From contig CAINVT010000025.1 of NCBI GenBank assembly GCA_903854215.1, positions 1-48,088 on the forward strand: DNA of 48,088 nucleotides. The letters are read 5' to 3'. The translations under genes were made by a program, and so were the position numbers. Positions 48,005 to 48,088 of this stretch are shown here, one piece after another. Origin of the DNA: an uncultured bacterium (GTDB lineage Bacteria; Patescibacteriota; Minisyncoccia; Phycocordibacterales; UBA2100). The notes beneath the pieces are model-generated. The model did not search any database. It saw only the letters and a program-made list of their open reading frames with translations, and had not been told where the DNA came from. Position 1 is the first letter of the stretch. Every line of letters starts with the position of its first letter.

Positions 48005-48088
48005 TAACTCTTCAAGCTCAACAGCATCGTCTTCGTCAACACCTAAATCTTCCATAATCTCCTGCACACGCTCGGCCGTGTCCTTATC
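47999..48088 (-). CDS. Partial gene, C-terminal 29 residues of an acidic protein
   Basis: The frame enters from the right edge and ends TAA at 47999-48001. It reads DKDTAERVQEIMEDLGVDED and then DAVELEELL. The helix-turn-helix-like spacing and acidic end give no family. The rest lies outside the window. Confidence 0.55.
   Translation of the reverse strand, partial: DKDTAERVQEIMEDLGVDEDDAVELEELL

Noticed and set aside
14435-48088. Alternative genetic code (UGA as glycine, as in Gracilibacteria)
   Set aside because: ftsK, argS, tatD's upstream gene and the AI-2E gene end at TGA exactly where their families end, so TGA is a stop here.
1-48088. tRNA or rRNA genes
   Set aside because: I looked for T-loop-like GTTCRANNC with matching stems on both strands and for rRNA signatures and found none outside coding regions; a covariance search was not possible.

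Overview
The window looks like a chromosome segment from a small-genome bacterium of the Candidate Phyla Radiation (Patescibacteria), most likely a parcubacterium. This is inferred from gene content and style. It carries reduced informational genes (a RecO without its zinc motif, a MetRS without the C-terminal tRNA-binding domain, single-chain class II GlyRS). It has a large surface protein with a peptidoglycan-binding domain at its N-terminus, single-pass surface proteins, SIMPL, NYN and PemK/MazF proteins, and almost no biosynthetic genes. TGA, TAA and TAG all end clear genes, so the genetic code appears standard.

Layout. 1-3.3 kb: secA, interrupted by an in-frame TAG, and a tiny Lys/Arg-rich peptide gene. 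3.3-4.1 kb: a gene-free stretch packed with palindromes. 4.1-9.1 kb: an O-antigen-ligase-like/TPR membrane protein, a NYN nuclease, a beta-lactamase-fold hydrolase and an orphan PemK/MazF toxin, with two candidate short RNAs between them. 9.1-12.7 kb: the surface-layer-like protein. 13.4-20.1 kb: a winged-helix protein, ftsK, a membrane-anchored Ig-like protein, recA, small unknown genes and efp. 20.2-25.6 kb (minus strand): AI-2E-type exporter, metG, two unknown genes, tatD, rpsF, ssb, rpsR. 25.6-29.7 kb: mazEF, glyS and a DUF11-like surface protein. 29.8-33.8 kb: ATP-citrate lyase (two subunits) divergent from phosphate acetyltransferase. 33.7-40.4 kb: two GNATs, recO, ileS, a small ORF and a Pif1-like helicase. 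40.6-46.1 kb: an SRA-like protein with a collapsed HNH end, argS, rplK, a frameshifted SMR transporter, nusG, secE and a SIMPL protein. 46.1-48.1 kb: an AT-rich end with a patatin, a hairpin array and two small genes.

Three patterns cross the whole window. First, about 19 genes have a -10 box (often the extended form TGnTAnnnT) only 6-11 nt before the start codon and no Shine-Dalgarno sequence, so leaderless transcription seems to be the default; secE-nusG is a clear exception with a structured leader. Second, short palindromic elements recur between genes, at stop codons, and in frame inside SecA, TatD, GlyRS, RecA and a GNAT. Third, several perfect 15-21 bp hairpins sit between genes without U-tracts.

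How the genes work together: SecA/SecE would export the surface proteins. ATP-citrate lyase plus Pta would turn citrate into oxaloacetate and acetyl phosphate for ATP formation by an acetate kinase not seen here. RecA, RecO, Ssb, FtsK and the Pif1-like helicase are the DNA maintenance set. Four aminoacyl-tRNA synthetases, S6, S18, L11, EF-P and NusG serve gene expression.
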